Shown one piece after another: positions 6,398 to 6,678 of a DNA stretch of 6,678 nucleotides. The translations under genes and the position numbers were made by a program. The stretch is from DATBMY01 sp036554605 (GTDB taxonomy: Bacteria; Acidobacteriota; Blastocatellia; UBA7656), in NCBI GenBank assembly GCA_036554605.1, contig DATBMY010000062.1:1-6678 (forward strand), read 5' to 3'. The notes beneath the pieces were generated by a model. That model made no database searches, was not told the origin of the DNA, and saw only the letters and a list, made by a program, of their open reading frames with translations. Numbering within the stretch: the stretch's first letter is position 1; the number at the start of each line of letters is the position of its first letter.

Positions 6398-6678
6398 GTG
6401 CATTTTCAAGAGATCGGCGAAAATGTATTGATGGCCTTCGACACGCTCCGGACTCACAAGGTCCGCTCGGCGCTCACCATGCTTGGCGTCATCGGCGGCA
6501 CGATGACGGTCATAGCGATCTCGTCCTTTTTGACCGGACTTCGCGAATACATACTGGAAGAGACTAAGCGATTCGGCCCCGACCTGGTCTATGTGACGAA
6601 GTATGATCGCATCGGCATGCGATTCACAAGGCTTTCGCAAGAAGAGCGCATGCGTAAAAACATAACGGTCGAGGACGC
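6398..6678 (+). CDS. Second ABC transporter permease, MacB/FtsX type (5' part, runs off the window)
   Basis: Ninety-three residues are visible. The start is GTG at 6398: GAGGA (6386-6390) overlaps the upstream stop codon and lies 7 nt before it, a classic translationally coupled arrangement. The N-terminus (NVLMAFDTLRTHKVRSALTM) matches the first permease's cytoplasmic helix and first membrane span. The membrane helix is at about residues 24-45 (LTMLGVIGGTMTVIAISSF), and the start of the periplasmic domain follows (LREYILEETKRFGPDLVYV). The sequence differs clearly from the first permease, so this is a divergent partner rather than a recent duplicate. The two probably form a LolC/LolE-like heterodimer served by the ATPase at 1835. 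The rest of the gene, including the FtsX loop, lies beyond the window. Confidence 0.9.
   Translation, partial: MHFQEIGENVLMAFDTLRTHKVRSALTMLGVIGGTMTVIAISSFLTGLREYILEETKRFGPDLVYVTKYDRIGMRFTRLSQEERMRKNITVED

Noticed and set aside
1..6678. CRISPR array, tRNA, rRNA, integrase or transposase
   Set aside because: No regularly spaced repeats, tRNA-like TpsiC arms or recombinase motifs were found on either strand.

Overview
The window is a stretch of bacterial chromosome, moderately GC-rich in its genes. It carries most of a MacB/LolCDE-type ABC export operon, and that operon is interrupted by a separate block of unrelated genes. The combination of a long coiled-coil membrane-fusion protein, a free-standing LolD/MacB-type ATPase and two separate FtsX-type permeases, together with GGGCAGGG-type palindromic repeats and a TPR gene, is most like environmental Gram-negative lineages such as Acidobacteriota (Blastocatellia-like). 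That placement is an impression from gene style; no marker gene is present.

Layout. Positions 1-98 hold a structured repeat with two tandem hairpins and no gene. A good sigma70-type promoter (156-185) and a leader of about 170 nt precede a periplasmic adaptor (360-1790, MacA/HlyD type). The ABC ATPase follows closely (ATG at 1835, or 1799). A perfect 12-bp inverted repeat (2582-2629) closes this half-operon and faces a convergent minus-strand gene. Between 2660 and 4571 lie three genes unrelated to transport: an unrecognised 143-aa helical protein (minus), a TPR protein (minus), and a small secreted or membrane-anchored Cys-rich protein (plus). The 5' ends of the last two overlap head to head by 35 bp. 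About 580 bp without a convincing gene follow (4572-5151), containing two TATAAT boxes. The second box is an extended -10 just upstream of the first permease (5152-6387). A second permease (6398 to the window edge) begins 10 nt after it and is cut off.

How the genes work together. The adaptor, ATPase and two permeases have the parts expected of one tripartite or lipoprotein-type exporter: ATPase dimer in the cytoplasm, a probable permease heterodimer in the inner membrane, and a periplasmic adaptor reaching towards an outer-membrane channel. No outer-membrane channel gene is seen here. The block between the ATPase and the permeases, and the separate promoter before the permeases, suggest an ancestral contiguous operon that was split. 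The TPR/Cys-rich pair is the least conventional element and the best candidate for something undescribed.
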